A stretch of 64,000 nt of DNA, from positions 124,001 through 188,000 of IMG/VR virus record IMGVR_UViG_3300025121_000282. One strand, written 5' to 3'. The notes under the pieces are model-generated. The model did no database searches and had not been told where the DNA came from. It was given only the letters and a program-made list of their open reading frames with translations. Of the stretch, positions 14,752 to 22,632 are shown piece after piece; position 1 is the stretch's first letter; each line of letters begins with the position of its first letter. The translations under genes were made by a program, and so were the position numbers. The DNA is from a virus.

Positions 14752-15117
14752 ATGAAAACATTGCACGTTTGTGTGAATGGTCAAGACTCGGTGGTTGTGC
14801 TAGACCTGTCTAGCGAGATTAAGTCCAGTTGTCAGCTTCGTGTCAACCTAGCTAACACAGTTGGACGGACTGATGGCGGGTTATTGCATGTAAGTTTCCA
14901 GTCCCGTGTGAAAGTGTATCAATACCTACTGACAGGGACAGAAACTTCTTTGTTTGATACCTGTGACACTGCAATTGTAGAGAACTGGGACCAGGAATCA
15001 GCACTCGCGGTTCGTGTCATCTATTGCGAGTTTCATGTGATGTCTAACGGACGCGTTAGGTTTTATAGTGACAAATACCAAACCAATTGGTTTCCCTCTG
15101 CTTTAATCCTGGGCTAA
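14752..15117 (+). CDS. Hypothetical 121-aa beta-rich protein
   Basis: Two bases after the previous stop. Alternating strands throughout (TLHVCVNGQDSVVVLDLSS; VRVIYCEFHVMSNGRVRFY). No helix-rich or membrane region. Confidence 0.6.
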   Translation: MKTLHVCVNGQDSVVVLDLSSEIKSSCQLRVNLANTVGRTDGGLLHVSFQSRVKVYQYLLTGTETSLFDTCDTAIVENWDQESALAVRVIYCEFHVMSNGRVRFYSDKYQTNWFPSALILG

Positions 15118-15120
15118 AAT

Positions 15121-15175
15121 CGCAGTAGTAACTGCGAGCGGGAACCCGCGAGAACACATTTCAAAACGTTGTGTT
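15121..15175 (+). ncRNA. Three consecutive hairpins (candidate structured RNA)
   Basis: CGCAGT-AGTA-ACTGCG, then GCGG-GAAC-CCGC, then AACACA (15153-15158) with TGTGTT (15170-15175). They start 3 bases after a stop codon and precede the 15212 gene. Confidence 0.4.
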
Positions 15176-15211
15176 GTATTTACCGGACAACATGACAGCA
15201 AGGATAACAAA

Positions 15212-15409
15212 ATGAGACCAGACAATCAATCTTTAGATAAGCCGCTGAGCAAAATTCTTGAAGGCACTAAAGAGTTTTCGAGCGCGGTTACTGAACGGAT
15301 TCGTAGTCCCGATTGGGGTGACGCACACAAGCGTGAAATCTCCCACATTAGGACTAAACTTCTAGAGTTGGAAGCAGAACTGTCCAACCTTCAGATAAAC
15401 AACTGGTAA
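15212..15409 (+). CDS. Coiled-coil 65-aa protein
   Basis: Helical C-terminal half HIRTKLLELEAELSNLQ. AAGGATAAC upstream of ATG. Confidence 0.55.
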   Translation: MRPDNQSLDKPLSKILEGTKEFSSAVTERIRSPDWGDAHKREISHIRTKLLELEAELSNLQINNW

Positions 15410-15410
15410 G

Positions 15411-15617
15411 TTGCAATCTGTAATTATTAATCTGTGGTGTTGTTCTCAGGACCCCACAGCAGAACCTTGTAAGCACACCCACTTCTGTCCGCTATGCTTT
15501 ATTGACGAAATCTGTGACTGCACCTGCTCGGTCACAGATGACCTTGGACTTTCAAAACACGGTCTACCTCGTGGGCACCACACTTTATGTGTGAATTGCT
15601 TAAATAGTATTACTTAG
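15411..15617 (+). CDS. Cys-rich zinc protein, start uncertain
   Basis: 68 codons from TTG 15411. Dense Cys pattern: CKHTHFCPLCF, CDCTCS, LCVNCL. Probably two zinc sites. No ATG in frame. Confidence 0.5.
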   Translation: MQSVIINLWCCSQDPTAEPCKHTHFCPLCFIDEICDCTCSVTDDLGLSKHGLPRGHHTLCVNCLNSIT

Positions 15618-15877
15618 TACCCTACCTTATCTAGTACACCTACTACCAATCATTATCTCTTCAAACATAGTACTTGTGCACAGACAGCGTGTACTTATTA
15701 TTATGTTATGTCGCCCAGCACCAACCAGAACCACTTTCTAGAACCCACAAGAAGGCACACAATAGACCATTGACGGTGTATTAATGACACTGAAGAACCC
15801 CAGAAGAGAGAGTCGGTCAGGCAATCAGGCAGGATCGGCTCGGGGTTTTCAACTGGTTTTTAAGTGGAGATTGAAAA
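15618..15877. other. 260-base non-coding interval
   Basis: No supported gene. It holds the promoter motif at 15770, an AACCCC...GGGGTT inverted pair (about 15796 and 15841) flanking the last part, and AT-rich sequence. Probably a long 5' leader for the 15878 gene. Confidence 0.5.
15770..15795 (+). promoter_or_regulatory. Phage promoter motif TTGACG-N16-GAAG
   Basis: Stands alone in the non-coding interval, 82 bases ahead of the 15878 gene. Confidence 0.5.
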
Positions 15878-16483
15878 ATGCGTCTCGTTGCCCTTCAGAC
15901 TCAGGTTTTTCTTGCTGGTTGCGCTGTCCTCGTTCAGTCGGAGAGTGGTCGGCTCCAGTTTCGCCCCGCGTCGAAGGACGCCAAGGCGGCGCTGGCCCTG
16001 GTGACCATCGACCGGACGGACCCGGCGAATCCGGTGGAGACGGAGACGGTCCTTTTCGAGGGTCGCTACTCGTCCCAGACTTTCGACGCGGTCCGGTCTC
16101 AGGTCGAGATGGCGCTGGGTTGCCAGCTTCCCGACCTTCCTAACCGTCAGCAGACGGTGGAAGTTCAGGCTGATGCCCCGGCCAAGACCCCGAAGTCGAA
16201 GCTCCCTCCGAATGCGTGTCTTTGTGGGTGCGGGGCTACCACTTCGTCTCACAAGTCCCGGTTCGTTCAGGGCCATGACCAGCGGCTGGTTTCCATGATC
16301 CTCAAGGGGGACACGGCGAATCTCTCCCCGGAGCAGCTGACTGTCGGTCAGGCGATCATCGCCAGCAAGGCTGCGGCCCGTGCGGCAAAGGCTGCGACGA
16401 AGCCGGTCCTGCAGGCTGCGGACACGTCGGCCCCCACGTCTGCTTCCGCTCCCGCGGACACTGCTTCGGTGGCTTCTAACTGA
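15878..16483 (+). CDS. Hypothetical 201-aa protein with CGCG...GHD motif
   Basis: Strikingly GC-rich codons (GTC, CTC, CGG, GCC), unlike its small neighbours. N-terminal half is mixed alpha/beta (ALALVTIDRTDPANPVETE). Residues ~113-140 contain CLCGCGATTSSHKSRFVQGHD, a 'C.CGCG......F..GHD' pattern I recall from actinobacterial and phage proteins of unknown role. The C-terminal 50 residues are Ala/Thr/Ser/Pro-rich and disordered. The long structured leader and codon bias suggest strong expression. Confidence 0.7.
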   Translation: MRLVALQTQVFLAGCAVLVQSESGRLQFRPASKDAKAALALVTIDRTDPANPVETETVLFEGRYSSQTFDAVRSQVEMALGCQLPDLPNRQQTVEVQADAPAKTPKSKLPPNACLCGCGATTSSHKSRFVQGHDQRLVSMILKGDTANLSPEQLTVGQAIIASKAAARAAKAATKPVLQAADTSAPTSASAPADTASVASN

Positions 16484-16543
16484 TTTGGGTAATGTGGCGC
16501 TGACCGGTATGTCAGCAGCTGCCCTCATCTTGTGAAACACACC

Positions 16544-16660
16544 ATGATTTGCATCCCGGCAAGGAAGGGAAAGAATTGGGTGGGCAGTCACCCACTTGAG
16601 TACTGGAGCCGCGTGGGACCAAACCTCCCATTTGGCAGTCAAGGTGCGCAACGAGGGTAG
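16544..16660 (+). CDS. Possible 38-aa peptide
   Basis: MICIPARKGKNWVGSHPLEY... to TAG 16660. No ribosome-binding site; the only candidate in a 261-base gap (16484-16744). Confidence 0.25.
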   Translation: MICIPARKGKNWVGSHPLEYWSRVGPNLPFGSQGAQRG

Positions 16661-16704
16661 TAAAATTAATCAGGTAAGACTCCTGAACATTACCCAATTT
16701 CTTT

Positions 16705-16740
16705 CAAGGCCTGTGCTGACTTCGGTTGGTGCGGGCCTTG
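16705..16740 (+). promoter_or_regulatory. 7-bp hairpin before 16745 start
   Basis: CAAGGCC and GGCCTTG, 22-base loop, ending 4 bases before ATG. Confidence 0.3.
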
Positions 16741-16744
16741 TCGT

Positions 16745-17233
16745 ATGTATAGTCGTTGCATGGATTACACAGACATACTAAAACAACAAGTAATAGAAGT
16801 GGCCTCTACAGTTTGCCCTAAACTGGATGACATTTCGTCAGACACATATACAGGTATCTGTTCTTATGACCTTAGGAAATTGCATGCCGTTCTTTCAGAT
16901 TTGACTGACTATCAGCAAAATGAATGGAATCTTCGTCCCATCCTAGAACTAACACATTGCAACATTTTTAAAATCTGGATTTCTGCTGCAGATTTTATCA
17001 TTGTGGGAAAACACTCACCTATTGAGTTAAATCCACTACCTAAAGCTGAAGAACCCTGGGCTTGGTTGACGTTGAACTCTGGTAGGACCATCTATTTCCA
17101 CATAAGTAGAAGAATCATGAGTGGTGCCTGCTACCTAGACCAAGAAAAGAGACTCCCCGAAAATCTAGACCTAAGTTTATTTCGTCTTTTGCCTTGGACT
17201 GAAAAATGTGAAAGACCAATTGCTTACATCTGA
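16745..17233 (+). CDS. Hypothetical 162-aa protein
   Basis: ATG 16745 (ATG 16760 possible). Helical N-terminus (ILKQQVIEVASTVCPKL), then a strand-rich region with LTLNSGRTIYFHISRRIMSG. AT-richer than the preceding gene. Confidence 0.6.
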   Translation: MYSRCMDYTDILKQQVIEVASTVCPKLDDISSDTYTGICSYDLRKLHAVLSDLTDYQQNEWNLRPILELTHCNIFKIWISAADFIIVGKHSPIELNPLPKAEEPWAWLTLNSGRTIYFHISRRIMSGACYLDQEKRLPENLDLSLFRLLPWTEKCERPIAYI

Positions 17234-17235
17234 CA

Positions 17236-17261
17236 TTAACCGTCACATCTGATTATAGAAT
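17236..17261 (+). promoter_or_regulatory. Phage promoter motif, leaderless type
   Basis: TTAACC-N16-GAAT; ATG 17268 follows GAAT by exactly 6 bases. Confidence 0.6.
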
Positions 17262-17267
17262 TATCCT

Positions 17268-17516
17268 ATGGCACAATCTAAGAAATTGACTAATCTTCAC
17301 GTGTTGATGGCGATTGATGTCCTTGGCATTGGCGCCTCGCCACCCACATTGGCGGAAACACTCGGTGTTAGTATTACCACTGTGTACAAATACCTGAACG
17401 AAATGTACTCATTGAGCCTAGCAGAAGCCATGCACATTGGGAATGGCCCAACTGTGTACTTTGTCTTGCCGTTGGGTCGTCGTCATTTGTACACCGAATA
17501 TCATGGTAATTACTGA
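17268..17516 (+). CDS. Winged helix-turn-helix protein
   Basis: 82 aa. LHVLMAIDVLGIGASPPTLAE-TLGVSITTVYKYLNEM is a clear helix-turn-helix (TLAETLGVSITTVYKYL), followed by a short wing (IGNGPTVYFVL). Likely a small DNA-binding regulator; predicted leaderless transcript. Confidence 0.7.
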   Translation: MAQSKKLTNLHVLMAIDVLGIGASPPTLAETLGVSITTVYKYLNEMYSLSLAEAMHIGNGPTVYFVLPLGRRHLYTEYHGNY

Positions 17517-17541
17517 ATTATAACAAGAAGGACTGATTGTA

Positions 17542-17772
17542 ATGACCGTGCAAGAACTCATTCATCATCTTGAACACTTTCATCCTGACCTGGAAGTGCG
17601 GATTGGGACCCGACCGGTGGGTTACCCCGCGCAGGCCTCTGTGGCTGGGGTAACCCAGATTGTAAATGAGAACCCGTCTGAGGACGAAGACGTGCTAGAA
17701 CCTGGGGTTGTGCTTGTCCTTCAGGGTGAACACCGGGGCTATCTCACCCGTAGTGCCTGGGGTGGGGTTTGA
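17542..17772 (+). CDS. Small phage protein, 'MTVQELIxxLExFxPDxEV' family
   Basis: 76 aa. The start MTVQELIHHLEHFHPDLEVR belongs to a widespread family of short phage and bacterial proteins of unknown function. TGA overlaps the region before the next ATG. Confidence 0.7.
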   Translation: MTVQELIHHLEHFHPDLEVRIGTRPVGYPAQASVAGVTQIVNENPSEDEDVLEPGVVLVLQGEHRGYLTRSAWGGV

Positions 17773-17774
17773 CA

Positions 17775-18024
17775 ATGGCTGATCAATGCTTTGGCAATTG
17801 GAAGATTTTTGCATGACGATGGTACGTTCCACCTCAAGGTCATTGGCTTTCCCGGGCATGAGTCCATGTGGGTCTTGGTGAACTTAGAAGAGGGGAACGA
17901 CTTTGAGGGTTGGGGTACATTGGACAATGACCCCATCATGTCCAATTTGAAATGTGGAGACCGAATCCAGTACGGTAATGGTTCTGCCACCGACAAGCCG
18001 CAGTACATAACCCACACAACCTGA
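17775..18024 (+). CDS. Hypothetical protein, frameshifted at T5 run
   Basis: ATG 17775 is well placed (GGTGGGG upstream) but its frame stops after 13 codons (MADQCFGNWKIFA). Dropping one T from the run at 17806-17810 gives NWKILHDDGTFHLKVIGFPG and joins a frame open to 18024. Without repair, a TTG at 17791 would be the start. About 82 aa, beta-rich. Confidence 0.5.
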
Positions 18025-18037
18025 GAGTCTGACACAG

Positions 18038-18199
18038 ATGAGCGACACAGACTTTGACACACTCGCTGCTGAGATTTTGCAAGACCCTGTAGCTCGTGTA
18101 GCTTACCTGGAAAACAAGCTTCGCAGAGAGATTGCAGACACTTACGGACTTGAGGTGACACTTTCTGTCAAAAAGCGTGAAGACCAGAAGAAAGCCTAA
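18038..18199 (+). CDS. Hypothetical 53-aa helical protein
   Basis: MSDTDFDTLAAEILQDPVAR then VAYLENKLRREIADTYG: two amphipathic helices, charged tail. Confidence 0.6.
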   Translation: MSDTDFDTLAAEILQDPVARVAYLENKLRREIADTYGLEVTLSVKKREDQKKA

Positions 18200-18204
18200 T
18201 TGTA

Positions 18205-18585
18205 ATGAATTTTACCCTCACTCTCGACGAAGTAGACACCCTCATTTTGATCAAGGCTTTGGACCTGTACGCCCGCCTTGGCACAGGTCAGATTGAAGAA
18301 GTGAAAGAGCTTTTTCGCGACACGATGCCCATTGACAACATGGATGAGGCATTGCAACTATTGCTTGAGGCCAAGTTGTTGATGACTGGCATCCATGGCC
18401 GCGGTTCTCACGGGATTGCCAACCCTGAGGTTGGGTTAGGCACTCAGCGCGCCTACGAGATTTGCGACACACTTCGGCATAGTATGGTACTCAATGCCCC
18501 TGCTACACCCTCTTACTCTGTATACTTTCGAGAGCCTCTTCCTCTAACGGGCAAAGCATTCCCCAAAGTTACGATTGAAGAGTGA
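18205..18585 (+). CDS. Hypothetical 126-aa protein
   Basis: Helical first half (LDEVDTLILIKALDLYARLG; MDEALQLLLEAKLLMTGIHG), proline-rich end. Starts 5 bases after the previous stop. Confidence 0.6.
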   Translation: MNFTLTLDEVDTLILIKALDLYARLGTGQIEEVKELFRDTMPIDNMDEALQLLLEAKLLMTGIHGRGSHGIANPEVGLGTQRAYEICDTLRHSMVLNAPATPSYSVYFREPLPLTGKAFPKVTIEE

Positions 18586-18586
18586 C

Positions 18587-18805
18587 GTGTTGTACCTCGC
18601 CCGCATCAAAGTCATAAGCAATAAATACATGGGTGATAGGTCAACCCACGAAATCTTGAGGCTCGTGGTCGCTCCAACAGACGACGAAGCATACGCACTG
18701 ATTGAACAGGCACTCGACCGCCCCGACCCTTATGGAGACAGTATTCGAGTGGAAGTGCTGGAACTGTCTGAAACCATTGGGGACCTCAGTGGAATTCAAA
18801 CCTAA
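18587..18805 (+). CDS. Hypothetical 72-aa protein, GTG start
   Basis: GTG 18587 after a GAAG box; TTG 18575 is an alternative. alpha/beta pattern (LARIKVISNKYMGD; APTDDEAYALIEQALD). Confidence 0.5.
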   Translation: MLYLARIKVISNKYMGDRSTHEILRLVVAPTDDEAYALIEQALDRPDPYGDSIRVEVLELSETIGDLSGIQT

Positions 18806-19037
18806 GTCACTTGAAGTCACTGACATCACCAGCCTTGGTATTGCTGGTTGGGGTCTTTTGGTTGAACTGGCAATCTCTCTAGGTGCATCAGATTACTGCA
18901 ACGAAATAGAACCTAAAACTGGTAAGCAAATTGCGCAACACCTGGGATGTAACGGGTGGAGAGTCGGGCACCTTAGATACCTGAAGTATGCCTACGAGTC
19001 CGGTAGGTTTCATGTTAAGCATACCGGGATTGATTGA
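18789..19037 (+). CDS. Hypothetical 82-aa protein, GTG start
   Basis: GTG 18789 preceded by GGGGA, overlapping the previous gene by 17 bases. Helical (GLLVELAISLGASDYCNEI; KQIAQHLGCNGWRVGHLRYL); the latter could be a helix-turn-helix. Confidence 0.5.
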   Translation: MEFKPKSLEVTDITSLGIAGWGLLVELAISLGASDYCNEIEPKTGKQIAQHLGCNGWRVGHLRYLKYAYESGRFHVKHTGID

Positions 19038-19100
19038 CTAGACTATGGTTCGTAGTTTATTATAAAAATAGTGTATGTCTACAACCGGACTGTAAAAATC

Positions 19101-19268
19101 ATGAACAGTGACCTTGAAAAAGAAATTGAACTCATAAAAAGGTCCTTGCGGTCAGCAATAGCTGTAACCAGAGGATTGCGCACCATCGATGTAGAATTGG
19201 AAGGACCCGATAATAGGGTGGTTATTAACAAGAAAAAGCTAGACGAATTGGTAAAGATTAAAAAATGA
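19101..19268 (+). CDS. Charged helical 55-aa protein
   Basis: MNSDLEKEIELIKRSLRSAI... ATG 19101 chosen; GTG 19071 would add 10 residues. AT-rich spacer TTTATTATAAAAATAG upstream. Confidence 0.5.
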   Translation: MNSDLEKEIELIKRSLRSAIAVTRGLRTIDVELEGPDNRVVINKKKLDELVKIKK

Positions 19269-19459
19269 AACCCCTGTACAAGACCACCCTAATTATTTGG
19301 TCAGAATTTCCTGGGGGTGCAGATGAAGCAGACCTCGCCGAGTTTGCTGACGCTGTGGTTACATATGAAGACGCGTTCTGCTCCAAACAAGAATCAATTC
19401 TTGTTAATAATCCAAAAGAAGACCCCGATTGGGTGAAAACAGATATTTTTGGTGACTAG
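19265..19459 (+). CDS. Phage protein of 'MKPLYKxTLxIWSE' family
   Basis: 64 aa, ATGA overlap. MKPLYKTTLIIWSEF, DAFCSKQESIL and DPDWVKTDIF mark a short family common in tailed phages, function unknown. Confidence 0.7.
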   Translation: MKPLYKTTLIIWSEFPGGADEADLAEFADAVVTYEDAFCSKQESILVNNPKEDPDWVKTDIFGD

Positions 19460-19461
19460 TT

Positions 19462-19650
19462 ATGAAAACTATCTCAGTTAAAATCGGCACCATGTCACTC
19501 AGTAAAGTCAACCACGTCAAAGGCAGGTTGGCCCTCAATGAATTCATCACGTGGCGCGAAAAAGGCCACATGACCCGTCCTGAGACCGGAATTATAGACG
19601 AAATCCGGTCCATCGGTGGGGAAACCGTTTATTTTGTGTGTAGGATATGA
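19462..19650 (+). CDS. Hypothetical 62-aa protein
   Basis: Two bases after the previous stop. MKTISVKIGTMSLSKVNHVK; basic N-half; C-terminal strand ETVYFVCRI. Confidence 0.55.
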   Translation: MKTISVKIGTMSLSKVNHVKGRLALNEFITWREKGHMTRPETGIIDEIRSIGGETVYFVCRI

Positions 19651-20102
19651 AAATGATTTTTGAACACGTCGAAATTGTCAAACAGGCTCGTGAGTATTTC
19701 AGTGGTCGTCACGCAAACTGCCTTGAGTCCCGCCTGATCGCGGGATTACTCCAGGTGATCGACTGCAACGTGGGTCAAGTGGTAACGGTGTATACCGTCC
19801 ACAAAACTCTTGATGACCATGGCGCACTCGGTGCACTTGTGGGTGTGACTAAATCTGAGATGGACGCACGGGAGATGGCTGTAGGCCACGGTTGGTTCAG
19901 GAGTGGTGGTAAGATAACCAGCTGTTGTGGGTTTGAGACTGTGGCTGGTATTTACCTGTTGCAATCTTCCGAGTTGATTCCACTGAACGTGGATCTGATC
20001 AGGACCCAGGACGAGGTCCGCAAGGGTGCTTTAGCCAAGCTCACTTCGGCAGAAATGGCTGCTTTAGGGATAAAGGACCCGCTGCAAAATGGGAATTTGT
20101 AA
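19647..20102 (+). CDS. Hypothetical 151-aa protein
   Basis: ATGA overlap. N-terminal helix, then strands (VTVYTVHKTLDDHGALGALV) and a Gly-rich GHGWFRSGGKITSCCGF. C-terminal helix ALAKLTSAEMAALGI. Confidence 0.6.
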   Translation: MKMIFEHVEIVKQAREYFSGRHANCLESRLIAGLLQVIDCNVGQVVTVYTVHKTLDDHGALGALVGVTKSEMDAREMAVGHGWFRSGGKITSCCGFETVAGIYLLQSSELIPLNVDLIRTQDEVRKGALAKLTSAEMAALGIKDPLQNGNL

Positions 20103-20448
20103 AGAGTGTGGACACCAGCTTACTGGTGCCATGGTGCTTGGTCTCGTCTATTGCAGAGATTGCCTCACATGCTTTACAACAGCCAAACTAGTAGCTGCCT
20201 CAGGCGGTTGGACACCCGGCCTCACCGTTAACATAGGAGACAAGTTGCTGACCATTGCAAATCGAATCGACCCCACTCCATATGCAATTGCTGCAGCAGC
20301 CAGCTTTGGGGTCACTCCTGAGGTCGTCCAAGCTATCAAAGCTGGGAAGCCGCACCCCACAACGCATCCCCTCGCTTCGCTTCCAATTAGGGCTGAGGGG
20401 CCAGCCAAGATTGATTACTCAGAGTGGTACGACACTGACGTTGATTGA
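20089..20448 (+). CDS. Zinc-ribbon protein, 119 aa
   Basis: MGICKECGHQLTGAMVLGLV YCRDC gives a CxxC-x(n)-CxxC ribbon in the first 26 residues. Middle is a helical Ala-rich segment. The TGA lies in the following TTGACC. Confidence 0.6.
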   Translation: MGICKECGHQLTGAMVLGLVYCRDCLTCFTTAKLVAASGGWTPGLTVNIGDKLLTIANRIDPTPYAIAAAASFGVTPEVVQAIKAGKPHPTTHPLASLPIRAEGPAKIDYSEWYDTDVD

Positions 20449-20470
20449 CCCGCACTCTCTGTAGACGAAG
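20445..20470 (+). promoter_or_regulatory. Phage promoter motif TTGACC-N16-GAAG
   Basis: Contains the stop of the 20089 gene; precedes the cREC gene. Confidence 0.55.
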
Positions 20471-20493
20471 AAGTGTGGAGGCTAACAACTACA

Positions 20494-20805
20494 ATGATCA
20501 ATATCTACCTGGACGATGAGCGCAACACCCCCGAGGGCTTCAAGCGCACCTACACTGCCCAGGAGACAGTTGAACTTTTGTGGAAGAATAGCGGGAATGT
20601 CGGTGCCCTGAGCCTGGACCATGACCTGGGGGACGAAGCTGTGGTGGGGAGCGGGTATCACGTCCTCACGTGGCTTGAAGACAGGGTATTTCACAACGAG
20701 ATGGACCCCCCAGAAGCTATCTGGGTCCATTCCGCCAACTCTTCTGCTCGCATCAAAATGCTACTTGCCGTCAAAAAGATTTACGAGATTTACAGGAACA
20801 GGTAA
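20494..20805 (+). CDS. Cyclic-phosphate processing receiver (cREC) domain protein
   Basis: 103 aa from ATG 20494 (GTGGAGG upstream). INIYLDDERNTPEGF at the start, SLDHDLGDE in the middle and VHSANSSARIKM near the end are the acidic and histidine signatures of the receiver-like cREC family (PF20274 type). This family was proposed from comparative genomics to act on 2',3'-cyclic or terminal phosphates in RNA repair; activity is unproven. An RNA ligase lies 20 kb away in the same phage region. Confidence 0.75.
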   Translation: MINIYLDDERNTPEGFKRTYTAQETVELLWKNSGNVGALSLDHDLGDEAVVGSGYHVLTWLEDRVFHNEMDPPEAIWVHSANSSARIKMLLAVKKIYEIYRNR

Positions 20806-20811
20806 TTAAAA

Positions 20812-21093
20812 GTGGACATCAACAACACAGACACGGGTCGGTTGCTCACCAAGCTGGTAGGACCCAACCCAGGGATTCCGAAGCTTGTCTCTGAAATGAC
20901 CACAACGGAAGTGGCGGAGGTTTTGTACCTCTACTGTAAAGACCACTCCCACGGGACTAACACAGAGCAGAAGACGGTTTCCGCCCTGGAAGAGATGGGA
21001 TTTAGAATGAGCCCCACAAAGAAATCTGACAACCTGCAAGGCTACCAACTGGAGTTGTATGGGTTCATCTCGTCCATTAAAAATCCAATTTAA
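20812..21093 (+). CDS. Hypothetical 93-aa protein, GTG start
   Basis: GTG 20812, 6 bases after the cREC stop, so probably co-translated. Helical (LLTKLVGPNPGIPKLVSEM; TEVAEVLYLYCKDHSHG). Confidence 0.55.
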   Translation: MDINNTDTGRLLTKLVGPNPGIPKLVSEMTTTEVAEVLYLYCKDHSHGTNTEQKTVSALEEMGFRMSPTKKSDNLQGYQLELYGFISSIKNPI

Positions 21094-21235
21094 AGACACA
21101 GCATACACAAAACTAAAACGGGTTGTCTCAGCCGTTATTGACGTCTCACTTGCAATAGCGAATGAGACTATCAGGCTCCCCTGTGATATTACAAGTGTTG
21201 TGTTGAACCTTATCGTTCTTAATATGGAGGACTAA
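21059..21235 (+). CDS. Small 58-aa protein overlapping previous gene
   Basis: ATG 21059 in the last codons of the 20812 gene. MGSSRPLKIQFKDTAYTKLK then VSAVIDVSLAIANETIRL; ends TAA 21235, 5 bases before the next ATG. Fills an otherwise empty 147-base gap. Confidence 0.5.
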   Translation: MGSSRPLKIQFKDTAYTKLKRVVSAVIDVSLAIANETIRLPCDITSVVLNLIVLNMED

Positions 21236-21240
21236 TTACA

Positions 21241-21597
21241 ATGCCCGCTGTACCCCGCACTTCTCGTATCTCCCCTGTGAACAATGAGCAGGTCCTGTAT
21301 GCTCTTCTTTGGTCGATGTGTGACGCCTGGGAGGGTGGTGACGCAGCAGACCTGGGAGGGTCGGGCGGCCATATCAATGGGGAGTACCTGCGTGGGGTGA
21401 TGGAACACACCCTCCGAACCCTGATGTTCCTGTTTCCTTGGCCAATTGGCGTCGGTTTGAGCGATGCAATGGAAACCCTTTCCAAGGACACCATTGACAT
21501 TTTGACTCTGGTGTGCGAGCAGAATTTGAATGCAGACACGGCAACCCCCGCTCTGTACGCTCGTTGGGTTGAGAAGTTTTTCACCAATCTGGGGTAA
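21241..21597 (+). CDS. Hypothetical 118-aa protein
   Basis: GGAGG upstream. Helical, Trp-rich (LLWSMCDAWEGGDAADLGG; TLRTLMFLFPWPIGVGLSDA). Possibly membrane-associated in the middle. Confidence 0.6.
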   Translation: MPAVPRTSRISPVNNEQVLYALLWSMCDAWEGGDAADLGGSGGHINGEYLRGVMEHTLRTLMFLFPWPIGVGLSDAMETLSKDTIDILTLVCEQNLNADTATPALYARWVEKFFTNLG

Positions 21598-21605
21598 AAT
21601 TGACA

Positions 21606-22013
21606 ATGGCCCGTCCGTTGAAGGTCCTGGTGACCACCGCTCACTCCCTCCGTTGCCGAGTTGTTACACCGAATGGTGAATACGAAGTGCACCCGTCCCA
21701 CACTTTTGAAGTAACGGGCGACCACGACCCTGAGTCCTCGATTCACCACAGATACAAAGACTTTTTGAACAGACTAGAAGAACCTGACAACTTGAATCTG
21801 GCAGTGTGTATTCAGCTGACAGAAGAGGGTGTGCCTACGAGTCTGAATTGCTATAAGACAACCCGAGAACTTGGAATACTTCAGCTTGGGGCGTTTGGCA
21901 TCAAGCCGCACAACTATAGCTTAGATTTGCTGGATGATAGAGACTTGTTTGGGAACTTGTGTCGCGCCGTTGACAAAATAAAAGCAGCTATAAAGAAACA
22001 AAAATGGGATTAA
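21606..22013 (+). CDS. Hypothetical 135-aa protein
   Basis: ATG 21606. MARPLKVLVTTAHSLRCRVV, beta-rich; HPSHTFEVTGDHDPESSIHH is His-rich; basic helical end KIKAAIKKQKWD. Confidence 0.6.
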   Translation: MARPLKVLVTTAHSLRCRVVTPNGEYEVHPSHTFEVTGDHDPESSIHHRYKDFLNRLEEPDNLNLAVCIQLTEEGVPTSLNCYKTTRELGILQLGAFGIKPHNYSLDLLDDRDLFGNLCRAVDKIKAAIKKQKWD

Positions 22014-22035
22014 CTCCTACCCTGTCTAGGTGAAT
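22010..22035 (+). promoter_or_regulatory. Phage promoter motif TTAACT-N16-GAAT
   Basis: TTAACT overlaps the TAA stop of the 21606 gene; followed by TTATAACAGGAGG before ATG 22061. Confidence 0.6.
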
Positions 22036-22060
22036 AGTTATAACAGGAGGACACACTATA

Positions 22061-22420
22061 ATGAGAGTAGCTTTTTTCGCCCACACCACGCCTACCGATG
22101 ACTCCAGCACAGAATGTATTATCAACCTGGAATTGGAGCGGGAGCCCCAGATCGGGTCTTCTATCTTTCTGAAGAAAGCGGAAGAAAGCGGGATTGTTCA
22201 CTCCACCATGTACAAGGTCATCGACGTGCACTATGCCATGGCGGAGGTGCACGACATCACGGAAGAAGAAGCGGACAAAGCGTGGGCTGACGTGTGTAGC
22301 ACCATGCAATTTGCCTCTCGCCGTCCCAAGATCCGTGACCTACACCCTATGGTCCTGGACATGATTCTCCAGTCCAAGGGGTGGAATCGCGTTGAAGTCA
22401 TGGTGGAGGCAGTGAAATGA
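22061..22420 (+). CDS. Hypothetical 119-aa protein
   Basis: Strong AGGAGG. MRVAFFAHTTPTDDSS, then an acidic helix ITEEEADKAWADVCSTMQ. Ends with ATGA overlap. Confidence 0.65.
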   Translation: MRVAFFAHTTPTDDSSTECIINLELEREPQIGSSIFLKKAEESGIVHSTMYKVIDVHYAMAEVHDITEEEADKAWADVCSTMQFASRRPKIRDLHPMVLDMILQSKGWNRVEVMVEAVK

Positions 22421-22629
22421 AATCCCGCCTTGACACCTGGAAACAAAATACTCCTCGTCTCCAGTTGGTGGCTTTGATGGCTGGCATCGCTGGCGATGCT
22501 CACAACTTGGTTGATGGTACGGTAACTGACGCAGACCGTACCCAGACATACCATGAACGTATTTATGACAACACCCAAGAGGCCCTGGACATCCTGCGGT
22601 ACTGGCCTAACCTGGATAGTTGGGACTGA
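22417..22629 (+). CDS. Hypothetical 70-aa protein
   Basis: MKSRLDTWKQNTPRLQLVAL, helical, C-terminal EALDILRYWPNLDSWD. Confidence 0.55.
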   Translation: MKSRLDTWKQNTPRLQLVALMAGIAGDAHNLVDGTVTDADRTQTYHERIYDNTQEALDILRYWPNLDSWD

Positions 22630-22632
22630 CAC

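Noticed and set aside
15784-16143. 119-codon plus-strand frame before the 15878 gene
   Set aside because: Composition is Gly/Arg/Ser-rich and it lies mostly inside the 15878 gene in another frame.
15860-16651. 263-codon minus-strand open frame
   Set aside because: Arg-rich, low-complexity shadow of the GC-rich 15878 gene.
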